Shown here: positions 21,050 through 51,430 of the stretch, one piece after another
Position numbering within the stretch: the stretch's first letter is position 1
Layout of the letters: the number at the start of each line of letters is the position of its first letter
From: Owenia fusiformis
Taxonomy: Eukaryota > Annelida > Polychaeta > Sabellida > Oweniidae
DNA: 64,000 nucleotides
Assembly: GCA_903813345.2 (NCBI GenBank)
Contig: CAIIXF020000012.1
Location: 31,748,501-31,812,500 of the forward strand
Direction: 5' to 3'
Translations under genes and position numbers: made by a program
The notes under the pieces: generated by a model
Told to the model about the DNA's origin: nothing
The model's database searches: none
The model's input: the letters and a program-made list of their open reading frames with translations, nothing else

Positions 21050-24000
21050 AACTAGATTTTGGAAATTGAACAAAGTTCAATTTCAGACTCCAGATCTAGA
21101 CTTTTTTTAGCCGAGTCATCCAGAATAAGCTGAGTCATCTAGAAAGAGATGGATAAATAAAATAGGAAGGTAGGATAGGATAGAATAGGAAAGAACGATA
21201 GGATAGAATAAGAAAGAAGGATAGGATAGAATAGAATAGGAAGAAAGGATAGGATAGGATAGGATAGGAAGGATAGGAAGGAAAAGATATGAAGGAAGGA
21301 TAGATAGGAAGGATAGGGTAGGATGAGATAGGAAGGATGGATGAATTTTTCAATATTTTCTTCTCTACTCTTGACTTTCTATCAGGATACCATCAGATCG
21401 ATTTTTCTCGAAATTTCAAAACGCTATCACTTCCGAACCGGAAGTCGGATCGAAATTTGGTTTGCAGATTCGGATTCCTGACAAAATTCTACCTCTAATT
21501 CATAACTCATACATTAAATTTGGAGATTTTTTATTTTGACCTACTTTTCGGACACGCCATAACTTCCGAACCGGAAGTTGGATCGAAATTTGGTTTGCAG
21601 ATTCGGATTCCTGACAGAATTCTACCCTTAATTCATAACTCATATATTCAATTTGGAGAATTTTTTATTTTGACCTACTTTTCGGACACCATATCTCAAA
21701 AGTGGGTCAAAATACTTTCTGACGGCAAAAGGCTAACACTATTAGCATATTCTTGGCTACATGTATACACAATTTCGAAGAATATAATTAAAGTGTAGTG
21801 TCAGAATCGAAAAGATAAGGAAAACCTATGAATTTGACCTAGATTTTGACCTAGGCATTTCGGTGTCGAAATTGTGAAGCTAGATGGCTTTTGAGGTCCC
21901 CTTCTTTTAAAGGCTTTGATTACATGAAGCTGAACTCAGTCTATATTCCGTATTTTTCACTTCAAAAAAATATTTTTTCCCATTGACTTAACATGGGCAC
22001 CAAATTTAGCGATTTTTGAGTTTTCAAAACGCCATAACTTCCAAACCGGAAGTCAGATCCAAATCTCGTTTTCAGATTCGGAATCCTGAGAAAATTTCCT
22101 ATAAGACTAATATCCTGCACATTTGATTCGGAGAACTTTTTTTTGGACCTCGTTTTCGGACACTGATATCTCGAAATCGGTTTGAGATATCAAAAAACTA
22201 AATCGACCCTAGGTTTCCTACTTTTTTATAAGGAACACAATGAAAAAAACCCGGATCGAAAATATTGAAGGACGACTGAGAAAATCGAAAAAAGTGACAA
22301 AGTACTGGATTTGACCTAGTTCTTGACCTTTGACCTAGATAAAAATTTGACCCAATTTCCCACCAACTAGATACTGAACCTAAATAAACTGTATTATGGT
22401 ACTTACTGGATACCTCATAGTTATTGAAAAAACTCCCAAAGAATAATAAGAATAAGAATAAGAAGAATAACTAGATTTTGGAAATTGAACGAAGTTCAAT
22501 TTCAGACTCCAGATCTAGACTTTTTTTAGCCGAGTCATCCAGAATAAGCCGAGTCATCCAGTATAAGCTGAGTCATCTAGAAAGAGATGGATAAATAAAA
22601 AAGGAAGGTAGGATAGGATAGAATAGGAAAGAACGATAGGATAGAATAAGAAAGAAGGATAGGATAGAATAGAATAGGAAGAAAGGATAGGATAGGATAG
22701 GAAGGATAGGAAGGAAAAGATATGAAGAAAGGAAAGATAGGAAGGATAGGATAGGATGAGATAGGAAGGATGGATGAATTTTTCAATATTTTCTTCTCTA
22801 CTCTTGACTTTCTATCAGGATACCATCAGATCGATTTTTCTCGAAATTTCAAAACGCTATAACTTGGTTTGCAGATTCGGATTCCTGACAAAATTCTACC
22901 CCTAATTCATAACACATACGTTAAATTTGGAGATTTTTTATTTTGACCTACTTTTCGGACACGCCATAACTTCCGAACCGGAAGTCGGATCGAAATTTAG
23001 TTTGCAGATCCGGATTCCTGACTGAATTCTACCCCTAATTCATAACTCATACGTTAAATTTGGAGATTTTTTATTTTGACCTACTTTTCGGACACGCCAT
23101 AACTTCCGAACCGGAAGTTGGATCGAAATTTAGTTTGCAGTTCCGGATTCCTGACAAAATTCTATCCCTAATTCATAACTCATACGTTAAATTTGGAGAT
23201 TTTTTATTTTGACCTACTTTTCTGACATGCCATAACTTCCGAACCGGAAGTCGGATCGAAATTTGGTTTGCAGATCCGGATTCCTGAGAAAATTCTATAC
23301 CTAATTCATAACTCATACGTTAAATTTGGAGATTTTTTATTTTGATCTACTTTTCGGACACGCCATAACTTCCGAACCGGAAGTCGGATCGAAATTTGAT
23401 TTGCAGATTCGGATTCCTGACAAAATTTTACCCCTAATTCATAACTCATACGTTAAATTTGGCGAATTTTTATTTTGACCTACTTTTCGGACACGCCATA
23501 ACTTCGGAACCGGAAGTCGAATTGAAATTTGGTTTGCAGATTCGGATTTCTGAGAAGATTCTATTCTTAATTCATAACTCAAACGTTAAATTTGGAGAAC
23601 TTTTTATTTTGACCTACTTTTCGGACACCATATCTCAAAAGTGGGTCAAAATACTTTCTGGCGGCAAAAGGCTAACACTATTAGCGTACTCTTGGCTACA
23701 TGTATACAAAATTTCGAAGAATATAATTAATCTGTAGTGTCAGAATCGCAAAAATAAGGAAAAACTTTAAATTTGACCTAGATTTTGACCTAGGCATTTT
23801 GGTGTCCAAATTTTGAAGCTAGATGGCTTTTGAGGTCCCATTCTTTTAAAAGCTTTCATTATATTTAGCTAAACTCAGTCTATATTTCATATTTTTTACT
23901 TCAAAAAAATCTTTTTTCCCATTGACTTAACATGGGCACCAAATTTAGCGATTTTTGAGCTTTAAAAACGCCATAACTTCTGAACCGGAAGTCCGATCTA

Positions 24001-27000
24001 AATTTGGTTTTCAGATTCGGAATCCTGAGAAAATTTATCAAAAAGATATCAAAAAACTAAATCGACCCTAGGTTTTCTACTTTTTTATAAGGAACACAAT
24101 GAAAAAAAACCAGATCAAAAATATTGAAGGACGACCGAGAAAATCGAAAAAAGTGGCAAAGTACTGGATTTGACCTAGTTCTTGACCTTTGACCTAGCTA
24201 AAAATTTGACCCAATTTCCGAGGAACTAGATTCTGGACCTAAATTGACCAAATGACTGACTTTACTGAAAACCTTATGGTTATTGAGAAAACTGGTTTAG
24301 AATAATAAGAATAAGAATAATAATAATAATAACTAGACTTGGGAAATTGAACGAAGTTCAATTTCAGACTCCAGATCCAGACTTTTTTAAGCCCAGTCAT
24401 CTAAAATAAGCCGAGTCATCCAGAATAAGCTGAGTCATGCAGAATAAGATGGATGGATAAAAATAGGAAGGTAGGATAGGATAGAATGGGAAGGAACGAT
24501 AGGATAGAATAAGAAAGAAGGATAGGATAGAACAGAATAGGAAGAAAGGATATGATAGGATAGGATAAGAAGGATAGGAAGGAAAGGATACGAAGGAAGG
24601 ATAGGATAGGATAGGATGAGATAGGAAGGATGGATGAATTTTTCAATATTTTCTTCTCTACTCTTGACTTTCTATCAGGATACCATCAGATCGATTTTCC
24701 TAAATTTCAAAACGCCATAACTTCCGAACCGGAAGTCGGATCTAAATTTGATTTAAAGATTCGGATTCCTGACAAAATTCTACCCCTAATTCATAACTCA
24801 TACATTAAATTTGGCGAATTTTTATTTTGACCTACTTTTTGGACACGCCATAACTTCGGAACCGGAAGTCGGATTGAAATTTGGTTTGCGGATTCGGATT
24901 TCTGAGAAAATTCTATTCTTAATTCATAACTCAAACGTTAAATTTGGAGAACTTTTTATTTTGACCTACTTTTCGGACACCATATCTCAAAAGCGGGTCA
25001 AAATTCTTTCTGACGGCAAAAGGCTAAAGCTATTAGCACACTCTTGGCTACATGTATACACATTTTCGAAGAATATAATTAAAGTGTAGTGTCAGAATCG
25101 CAAAAATAAGAAAAAACTTTGAATTTGACCTAGATTTTGACCTAGGCATTTTGGTGTCCAAATTTTAAGGCTAGATGGCTTTTGAGGTCCCATTCTTTTA
25201 AAAGCTTTCATTATATTTAGCTGAACTTAGTCTATATTTCGTATTTTTCACTTCAAAAAAATCTTTTTTCCCATTGACTTAACATGGGCTCAAAATTTAG
25301 CGATTTTTGAGCTTTCAAAACGCCATAACTTCAGAACCGGAAGTCTGATCTAAATTTCGTTTTCAGATTCGGAATCCTGAGAAAATTTCCTATAAGACTA
25401 ATATCCTGGACATTTGATTCAGAGAACTTTTTTTTGGACCTCCTTTTCGGACACTGATATCTCGAAATTGGTTTGAGATATCAAAAAACTAAATTGACCC
25501 TAGGTTTCCTACTTTTTTATAAGGAACACAATGAAAAAAACCCGGATCGAAAATATTGAAGGACAACCGAGAAAATCGAAAAAAGTGACAAAGTACTGGA
25601 TTTGACCTAGTTCTTGACCTTTGACCTAGATAAAAATTTGACCCAATTTCCCACCAACTAGATACTGAACCTAAATGAACTGTATTATGGTCCTTACTGG
25701 ATACCTAATAGTTATTGAAAAAACTCCCAAAGAATAATAACTAGACTTTGGAAATTGAACGAAGTTCAATTTCAGACTCCAGATCTAGACTTTTTTTGGC
25801 CGAGTCATCCAGAATAAGCCGAGTCATCCAAAATAAGCTGAGTCATCCAGAAAAAGATGGATGGATGGATGGATGGATGAAAAAGGAAGGAAGGATAGGC
25901 TAGAATAGGAAGGAACGATAGGATAGAATAAGAAAGAATGATATAATAGAATATGAAGAGGGAATAGAATAGGAAGGAGAGGATATGAAGGAAAGGTAGA
26001 TAAGAAGGATACGATAGGATCACAAAGGAAGAATGGATGCATTTTTCAATATTTTCTTCTCTACTCTTGACTTTCTATCAGGATACCATCAGATCGATTT
26101 TTCTCGAAATTTCAAAACGCCATAACTTTTGAATCGGAAGTCGGATCGAAATTTGGTTTGCAGACTCGGATTCCTGGGAAAATTCTACCCTTAATTCATA
26201 ACTCATATGTTAAATTTGGAGAACTTTTTATTTTGACCTACTTTTCGGACACCATATCTCAAAAGTGGGTAGAAATACTTTCTGACGGCAAAAGGCTAAC
26301 ACTATTAGCACACTTTGTCCTACCTGTATACAAAATTTTGAAGCAAATCATTTAAACATAGTGTCAGAATCGCAAAAATAAGGAAAAACTATGAATTTGA
26401 CCTAGATTTTGACCTGGGGATTTTGGTGTCCAAATTTTGAAGTTAGGTAGCCTTCGAGGTCCCCTTCTTTCATAGGCTTTCATTATTTTAAGCTGTACTT
26501 AGTCTATATCTCGAATTTTACACTTCAAAAAAATCTTCTTTCCCATTGACATAACATGGGGCACCAAATTTAGCGATTTTTGAGCTTTCAAAATGTCATA
26601 ACTTCCGAACAGGAAGTCGGATCGAAATTTGATTTGCAGATTCGGATTCCTGAGAAAATTCTATACTTAATTCATAACTCAAACGTTAAATTTGGAGAAT
26701 TTTTTATTTTGACCTACTTTTCGGACACCATATCTCAAAAGTGGGGCAAAATACTTTCTGACGGCAAAAGGCTAACACTATTAGCACACTCTTGGCTACA
26801 TGTATACAAAATTTTGAAGAATATAATTAATCTGTAGTGTCAGAATCGCTAAAATAAGGAAAAACTTTGAATTTGACCTAGATTTTGACCTAGGCATTTT
26901 GGTGTCCAAATATTTATGAAAAGAAGGTCTTGTGGTCCCTTTCTTTTATGGGCTTCCATTATGTTTAGCTGTGCTTAGTCTATATCTCGTATTTTACACT

Positions 27001-28930
27001 TCAAAAAAATATTTTTTCCCATTGAATTAACATGGGGCACCAAATTTAGCGATTTTTGAATTTTCAAAACGCCATAACTTCTGAACCGGAAGTCAAATCG
27101 AAATTTGGTTTTCAGATTCGGAATCCTGAGAAAATTTCCTATAAGACTGATAATCTGGACATTGGATTCGGAGAACTTTTTTTTGGACCTCGTTTTCGGA
27201 CACTGATATCTCGAAATCGGTTTGAGATACCAAAAAACTAAATCGACCCTAGATTTTCTACTTTTTTATGAGGAACACAATGAAAAAAAACCGGATCAAA
27301 AATATTGAAGGACGACCGAGAAAATCGAAAAAAGTGACAAAGTACTGGATTTGACCTAGTTCTTGACCTTTGACCTAGATAAAAATTTGACCCAATTTCC
27401 CACCAACTAGATACTGAACCTAAATGAACTGTATAATGGTCTTTACTGGATACCTTATAGTTATTGAAAAAACTCTTAAAGAAAAATAATAATAACTAGA
27501 CTTTGGAAATTGAACGAAGTTCAATTTCAGACTCCAGATCTAGACTTTTTTTTAGCCGAGTCATCCAGAATAAGCCGAGTCATCCAAAATAAGCTGAGTC
27601 ATCCAGAAAAAGATGGATGGATAAAATAGGAAGGTAGGATAGGATAGAATAGGAAGGAACGATAGGATAGAATAAGAAAGAAGGATAGGATAGAACAGAA
27701 TAGGAAGAAAGGATATGATAGGAGAGGATAGGAAGGATAGGAAGGAAATGATACGAAGGAAGGATAGATAGGAAGGATAGGATAGGATAGGATAGGATAG
27801 GGTAAGATCAGATAGGAAGGATGGATGAATTTTTCAATATTTTGTTCTCTACTCTTGACTTTCTATCAGGATACCATCAGATCGATTTTCCGAAATTTCA
27901 AAACGCCATAACTTCCGAACCAGGAGTCAAATCGAAATTTGATTTAAAGATTCGGATTCCTGACAAAATTCTACCCCTAATTCATAACTCATACGTTAAA
28001 TTTGGCAAATTTTTATTTTGACCTACTTTTCGGACACGCCATAACTTCTGAACCGGAAGTCGGATCGAAATTTGGTTTGTAGATTCAGATTCCTGATAAA
28101 ATTCTATACTTACTTCATAACTCAAACGTTAAATTTGGAGAATTTTTTATTTTAACCTACTTTTTGGACACCATATCTCAAAAGTGGGGCAAAATACTTC
28201 CTGACGGCAAAAGGCTAACACTATAAGCACACTCTTGTCTACATGTATACAAAATTTCGAAGAATATAATTAATCTGTAGTGTCAGAATCGCAAAAATAA
28301 GGAAAAACCTTGAATTTGACCTAGATTTTGACCTAGGCATTTTGGGGTCCAAATTTTGAAGCTAGATGGCTTTTGAGGTCCCATTTTTTAAAAGCTATCA
28401 TTATATTAAGCTGAACTCAGTCTATATTTCGTATTTTTCACTTCAAAAAAATATTTTTTCCCATTGACTTAACATGGGCACCAAATTTAGCGATTTTTGA
28501 GCTTTCAAAACGCCATAACTTCTGAACCAGAAGTCCAATCCAAATTTGGTTTTCAGATTCGGAATCCTGAGAAAATTTCCTATAAGACTAATATCCTGGA
28601 CATTTGATTCGGAGAATTTTTTTTTGGACCTCGTCTTCGGACACTGATATCTCGAAATCGGTTCGAGATATCAAAAATCTAAATCGTGTTTCTTTGTACT
28701 ACTTTTTTATGAGGAACACAATGAAAAAAACCCGGATCGAAAATATTGAAGGACGACTGAGAAAATCGAAAAAAGTGACAAAGTACTGGATTTGACCTAG
28801 TTCTTGACCTTTGACCTAGATAAAAATTTGACCCAATTTCCCACCAACTAGATACTGAACCTAAATATACTATATTATGATCTTTACTGGATACCTTATA
28901 GTTATTGAAAAAACTCTTAAAGAAAAATAA
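21050..28930. repeat. complex tandem array, five units of 1.4-1.9 kb
   Basis: The unit start (AACTAGA..TTGGAAATTGAAC) recurs at 21050, 22469, 24331, 25739 and 27494. Each unit runs in the same order: a 10-bp-arm hairpin (GAAATTGAAC, loop GAA, inverse), AGACTCCAGATCTAGAC, repeated GAGTCATCC blocks, a GGATAG microsatellite, a variable number of 133-bp sub-repeats carrying ACTTCCGAACCGGAAGT, then blocks with TTGACCTAG and finally TGACCTTTGACCT. Unit length differs mainly by the sub-repeat number (most in the second unit). All open frames inside are repeat translations. It lies about 5.7 kb upstream of the Tbx1/10 start codon. Confidence 0.95.
22962..23600. repeat. 133-bp sub-repeats in unit 2 of the array
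   Basis: CGCCATAACTTCCGAACCGG recurs at 22962, 23095, about 23228, 23361 and 23494 (with small changes), a 133-bp period, each followed by a TTTGCAGATxCGGATT block and TTATTTTGACCTACTTTT. Confidence 0.9.
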
Positions 28931-28960
28931 TAAGAAGAAGAAGAATACTGGCAAAAACAA

Positions 28961-29158
28961 TAGACTCCAGATTGACATCTGGAGTCTAATAATAATAATA
29001 ATAATAAAAAGAATACTGGCAAAAACAATAGACTCCAGATTTTCAATCTGGAGTCTAATAAGAAAACTGACGAAAACAATAGACTCCAGATTTTCAATCT
29101 GGAGTCTAATAAGAATACTGGCAAAAACAATAGACTCCAGATTGACATCTGGAGTCTA
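28961..29158. repeat. four tandem short hairpins
   Basis: Perfect inverted repeats TAGACTCCAGAT / ATCTGGAGTCTA occur at 28961-28988, 29029-29057, 29080-29108 and 29131-29158. Stems are 12-13 bp with 3-4 nt loops: TGAC in the first and last, a TTTTCAA core in the middle two. Each is preceded by a GAAxACTGxCxAAAACAA spacer. The stem arm AGACTCCAGAT also occurs at the start of every unit of the adjacent array. Confidence 0.92.
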
Positions 29159-29159
29159 A

Positions 29160-30810
29160 ATATAATGCGGATTTTAAACCCAGAAATAGTGCCATGGGTC
29201 TGTAGGTAACTGATTTAATTATCCCCATGCTTTGACATAGTTTTGCATTGGAACTCACTGCCAGTGCCGAACGTGTTTTGTGCTTGTAACACTTTAATTG
29301 GGCGTTTTGTCAGTCTTTGAATCCCGAGCTCTATTACACGATTGTTGTTCAATAAATCTTGTAACATTTCGTTGGGAAACTGATTTATGTTTTGAAAGAA
29401 TCCAATGTTAAGAAATTGTCAAATCAAAATTTTGAATGTCCCGGGATTTTTTAACAATTTATAAGGGTATGGTATTTTGATTCTATTATTATTTCATTGA
29501 TGAGTGTGAAATAAGGATATATCATCATAAACTGATAACAAAATACTTATAAAATGTATTTTCAATTGTTTCTCTGTTACTATAGTAATATTGTTTGTCA
29601 ACCATTGAAATCAACAAAAGCTGCCTCTGACTAATGTAAATCAACGTTTCAATTTTTCTGGTAAAAACATAGCGCGCCCTGAGTTATCAACAGTCTCAAG
29701 AAAACTAGCTAAGTAGTAAGTTAAAATACTTGATAGAAAATGCACCAAAATTATTGAAATCTTTTCCTGAAAAAATTCAAAATACTTTTGATATTTGAGG
29801 TTTGGATTTTCCCTAAAAATGAGACTAATATATCTTGACACATTTGTCCTGTTCCAAGCAAACGAACGACCGTGTTTGTATATTTCAGATTCACGTTCAT
29901 GCTCACGACCCGAAAACATTTCAAACTATAGTATGTTCTTTATAGTGACCACCCCGAACATTTATTTACAGGCCCTCTACAAAGAAGATTTATGTGAACG
30001 CTTGAGCAAAAGCATCTATTTTTCACGACAGAAATTGTGACAAAATTCCAAGATAAATAAACGAACATATGTGTATGTTCATGAGGTGAAATTTATTAAT
30101 GGCTACCGCGAGCTAGGTCAAAACAAAAATGAAATAAAACAAAACTCTGAAATAAAACATTCCTTTATGAAATAAATATTAAATTAATATTCCGATAAGA
30201 TAGATTATGGAATTTATTTTCGTAAAAACTATTAATTTAGACACTAAAATACTTATTTGTAGAACTCACAGTTCACGGAGTGAATCGGTCACAATTTGTG
30301 TAAATTCAGATAAGAGTGTTTGTAAAAGACACAGCTGATAAACCAAGATTCCAACGTGACTTGACAGAAAAAACAAAAATGATCGCATCGTTTTATTCGA
30401 CAAAGGGTACATAGTTACTAATGAATAAAAATGCGTTCGTTAAAACACTGCATAAATATTACTTTTATGCTATTGTGTCTCCAAAATTATGAAAATGGGC
30501 CGGGAATGTATGAAAAGAAAAGTTCTGGGCCAGCTCTAGAAAATGGAAAAGTGTCTCATTCGATAAAAACTCCGTGCCGACTCGTATGCAACGTTTCAAC
30601 ACTGCTTAAATATTTACCAAGGCTTGAATGGCTGAGTTCGTATTTGTTCTGTATCAAACTGTCAAATATCATATCGCGTTACAAGTTAATGATTCCGCAG
30701 GTTATAAACAACGTGTCTCCATGCCCTGGTAAAGCAAATGCTGGTAAATGTTGGCCAGAGAGTAGGTGTTTATTCTCTTATATTGGCTTTACCACATTTT
30801 AACTTAACTC
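29160..30810. other. gene-free AT-rich stretch
   Basis: One open frame of 123 codons at 30431-30802 (+) has no recognisable domain or convincing splice context. Nothing else was seen. Confidence 0.4.
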
Positions 30811-30811
30811 C

Positions 30812-31045
30812 ATAAAATTCCAATCTTTTTTCAGAAATGAGTGGTTAGGCAACCAACCTGTACATTACTTTATTTATAAAACACACCCATGACAATAACC
30901 AGTGTTACAAATTATTCTTGACCAATAAAATTCCAATCTTTTTTCAGAAATGAGTGGTTAGGCAACCAACCTGTACATTTCTTTATTTATAAAACACACC
31001 CATGACAATAACCAGTGTTACAAATTATTCTTGACCAATAAAATT
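30812..31045. repeat. 113-bp direct tandem duplication
   Basis: ATAAAATTCCAATC recurs at 30812 and 30925, with the rest of the unit (GAGTGGTTAGGCAACCAACC and on) almost unchanged and a third start at 31038. This is a recent two-copy duplication. Confidence 0.9.
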
Positions 31046-34010
31046 CGTTTATTTAAATATTATTTTACTGACACGGGTCTGAAAATATATAACTGTTAAA
31101 ATATCGTGGCACAATTCGTGAAAAATTAAACACATATATTTCAATCATCGGCCAAAGTTATGCAGCGCAGACGACATTCAAATCGAGGCTCCCGCCAACC
31201 AGCGTGAATGAAAAACAAACCGAGTAAGTAATTTGTTGACACACATGTTAACATTAGCCCCACACAATATCTCAAATGTGAGTCTATGGGGGTCACGTTT
31301 TTATGTTGAAAGTTATGATCATAAATTACAAATTAGCCTCGCTACTCGACAGAAAATGAAAATGCGATATGATAGTAAATCAGTAGTATTAACGTTTGGA
31401 AATAATCCTTTTGGATCACTATTTTACCAAGTGTATAAATGATTTAATTAAAAAATATGTTGTTATATGATCCACAAATAGCCATATGCGAAGCACATTT
31501 GAACCAATTAAAATACAAACTGAGTGAGGTTTTATGTTATTCTTCTTCGTCCATCTTGGGAACCGATACAATTCTCAAAGATGCAAGCCTATCAATATCA
31601 ACTCTAATCTTATGATAAGATCTCATTTTCTGCCGAATTTAACAAACTGGTAACTGTTGGGTATGATCCCAGCTCCCATGCGTCTCCCAAACGCTATATA
31701 AATAACCAACCCATTCACGAAATTTCTCCCTGGCCTTACTAATCCATGTCATATCTCCTTAAAATTTGAATAAAGTGTCTTATTTTCTTGCATTTCTATA
31801 CACTTGCAAGTGTCAACTGCACATTTGTATGCGTTGTAACTTACTCATGGCATCATTATTATTTCATTTAGTATTTTAAAATTGTAAGAGTTTGTGAAAA
31901 TTGTGATATTTTGACAGGAGGAATGTCCAGTGTTGTCCGAGAGGGAGTGTCATTTTCAGACTCTTGGACGTAATAGTATCAACTCCAGACAGTGTCACAA
32001 CATACAGTTTGCTTTCTTGGATATTTGTATAGCACATGTGATGCAATGTATGGTGATTATATCGAATTCTTTCACTAATTATATTGTCTATTTGTTATTT
32101 TATATATCAAATTTTACATCAAACATTTAATTTAATCTTGCAATTAATCACAAAACTTTAAGAACGTGCGAAATCAATCGATGGGCTTTCATGGAATTTT
32201 CTCTTGAACGCTCATGATTAATCTATAAATGTGTTAAGTTATTATTAAAGGTCTCTTCAACAGCCGCATATTGTATTATTTTAAGAGCCTTCTTTATTTC
32301 TCATTTGCCACTTTGATTTGGAGGTATCATGGCTTAGAACATCCTTGAAATCTAATTTGGTTAAAAGTTGAAACAATTTGTTTCCAAATGATGTTGCTAC
32401 ATATGGCACCCTGGTACCTGTGGTAGAGCACTCATACTGAGCTAGCAACCAATTCGTTAGATCTCCTGCCGTATTTCAAACAAACACACAGGTTTAATTA
32501 ACACAGTGTAAACCAGTCTAATTCAATTATTCCCTTAAATAAACAAAAGATGCTAAGAATGTTTTAAACCTTCTTTGAGAATGCTACTGTGTGTTTCGAA
32601 TCTGATATGTATCACTGCAAATGTGGTTTTTAAAGTCATTGATACTGTATCTTTCGACCGTGTTGATATGATTGTAAACTGAGCTCTCTGGATAGCGCTT
32701 ATAGTAACTATTTCCAAATGTCGACTCGAGCCGTGGAAGAGCCTAAGGGGCGAATAGGGAAATACAAGCCAACTTCGTGCTCTATGGTTATTTATCTTCA
32801 ATTAACTTTAATTTGTTTCGATAAGTTGCTTATCATTTTTCGTATCTCCATATTCAAGCAGTTTTGAAGTTATTATTTTAAAAGTATTCCATCCAAGAGT
32901 TAGATTTCAATTAATAAGATATTTAGATTGAGGAATGTATTATTTGAATGACAATTAATCAGATGAACATTTGTAAAATTGTTTCAAATCGTTTAAAATA
33001 ATCTTGGCTGTATTTATAATGCTAAAGTCTAAGATAGTACCATATTTTACCCAAACATTACTGCCAATGAATAAAATAAATTGTTGAATGATATAATTTA
33101 ATTAGAAGAAGTAAATACAGAATAAATACCTACACAAAGGAACAAAGAAAAGACAACAAATATTATATCATTTAATAAAAAAACCACAGTGTAGATAATT
33201 TTTGGTCAAGATTGAAAGTTTAGTAAAATATTGCATGATTTCACCTTGAAAGGATTGGAAATTTAAAGCAATTTATGGAAAATACAAAATCACATGTACT
33301 AGTCACAATTCGAGAAGATTAGATTAGATTAGATGTAACATTATTTCTATTTTGAATTTTTAACTTTATCCTTTGCTTTCACTCAGCTGCCAAGAGCGTC
33401 TCTTTACAAAATATTTTTTACTTTATTTTGTTTTCCCGGCCAATTATTGTTTCCTAAATATTTTACGTATTGTTTAATGAATTTATATGATTAAGTGTTT
33501 GCCTAGCACATCAATTTGCATATTATCATAATATGCAAGGGAAACATATATACGCATATATATTATATATATATGTAGCGTTGCAAATGTCATTCTCAGG
33601 AAAGACAGGTCCTGAGTGCTGGCTGAAACGGTAGAAGAAAGGGCAAAATATTAATATGATTATGAATAAATTAATATTACTTATCTGTTGATAAAGATTA
33701 ATGCATAGTTGCATTCTATATTATATTATGCTTGGGTGACAAATACGTAACTTTGTACGCAAAGTAATCGTTCGCGCATTGCCTTGCCCCGGGGCGAATG
33801 AAGTCAAAGTATAAATGAAAACCCCAAATGTGTCATGTTATTCTCATATGACTTTCTTCAAAACGTTGAACTAGCTATATAACACACAGTAACTCAAAAA
33901 AAGAAATAAGCTGGACTGTATAGTGTATATATGTAGTACTATAACAGTACAACAGACAATGCTTATATAGTTTATCATTAAATACCGGGGCCTAGATCAA
34001 CAGGATGACT
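31046..34010. other. Tbx1/10 5' flank, no gene seen
   Basis: AT-rich, with a short TA-dinucleotide run near 33548-33575. No exon with both splice support and family similarity on either strand. Confidence 0.4.
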
Positions 34011-34017
34011 GACTAGG

Positions 34018-34175
34018 ATATATAAGATTGACAAGTATTTTTACAACATTAACAGACAGGGCTATGCTTGTACTTTTGCATAAACCAAAACATTAATTTA
34101 CAGAATTTGGGATTTTTGTGCCAGTCAGACATATCAATCACCGCCTCGTTTTAGCGTATGATTCTGATTGGCTAA
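34018..34175 (+). promoter_or_regulatory. possible Tbx1/10 promoter elements
   Basis: A TATA-like motif (ATATATAAG, 34018-34026) and an inverted CCAAT box (GATTGGCTAAT, near 34162) lie 0.45-0.6 kb before the start codon. Without transcript ends this is only a candidate. Confidence 0.25.
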
Positions 34176-34616
34176 TTCGGATCTGCCGCCAAAATAACTT
34201 TCTCCGTGCAGGGGAAGTGTTTCTAATTGTGTGGCGTATGCCGGAGATTAATGGCTTGTTAAGTTGCATATTCCTGGAGAGTGTTGGAGTGGTTCAGGCT
34301 CTGGTACGGCCTAGGGGTCACAAATTGATAAGAAGTAGGCATATCATTGGTTCACTTGATGAGATAACAAGAAATGAATTAGTATAAACTAGTATCAAGC
34401 TAGGCAAGAATCAAATAGCAGAGATAAGGCTAAACAAGAGCTGCTATTCAAGCAACAGCGCGTGGTCTAGCCATTTGTCATTTTTATGGCGGACTTATCG
34501 GAGAATTTGCACCCTCAGTGAGTTAAGGCAACTAATTTGTGGCGATACGAGTAAAGTTTTATCTGAGAAGAACTGATATTGAAAGTTTTGTGAGGGTAGG
34601 AGTAGTTGCTGTTTGC

Positions 34617-51197
<16,581 letters not shown>

Positions 51198-51430
51198 TAA
51201 CCAATTAAAATCTGAAACAAAGTGACGTCACAATCATAAGGAAGCGACGCTGCTGCACTCTTTATGCAATATTATGTATATATTGGACTGACCTATTATA
51301 CTAGAAATAATTTAAAAGATGTGCCGAGAAGGGGAAAACTGTATTAACCAATATGCAAGTAGAATAGTCAACAACTACACAGAAAACATGGTGGAAAATA
51401 TAATGACATGTCATATTGCAAAAAGACCAC

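Noticed and set aside
21135-26042. Repeated minus-strand open frames rich in Ser, Tyr, Pro and Ile, and plus-strand frames of about 90 codons
   Set aside because: They translate the GGATAG microsatellite and the 133-bp sub-repeats of the tandem array; similarity between them is repeat similarity, not a protein family.
30431-30802. 123-codon plus-strand open frame as a gene
   Set aside because: No recognised motif, no family pattern and no splice or promoter context; long frames of this size occur by chance in this window.
32405-32475. Possible tRNA gene (AGAGCAC and TTCGTTAGATC words)
   Set aside because: No matching acceptor or anticodon stems could be paired and the B box is poor; at most a decayed tRNA-like fragment.
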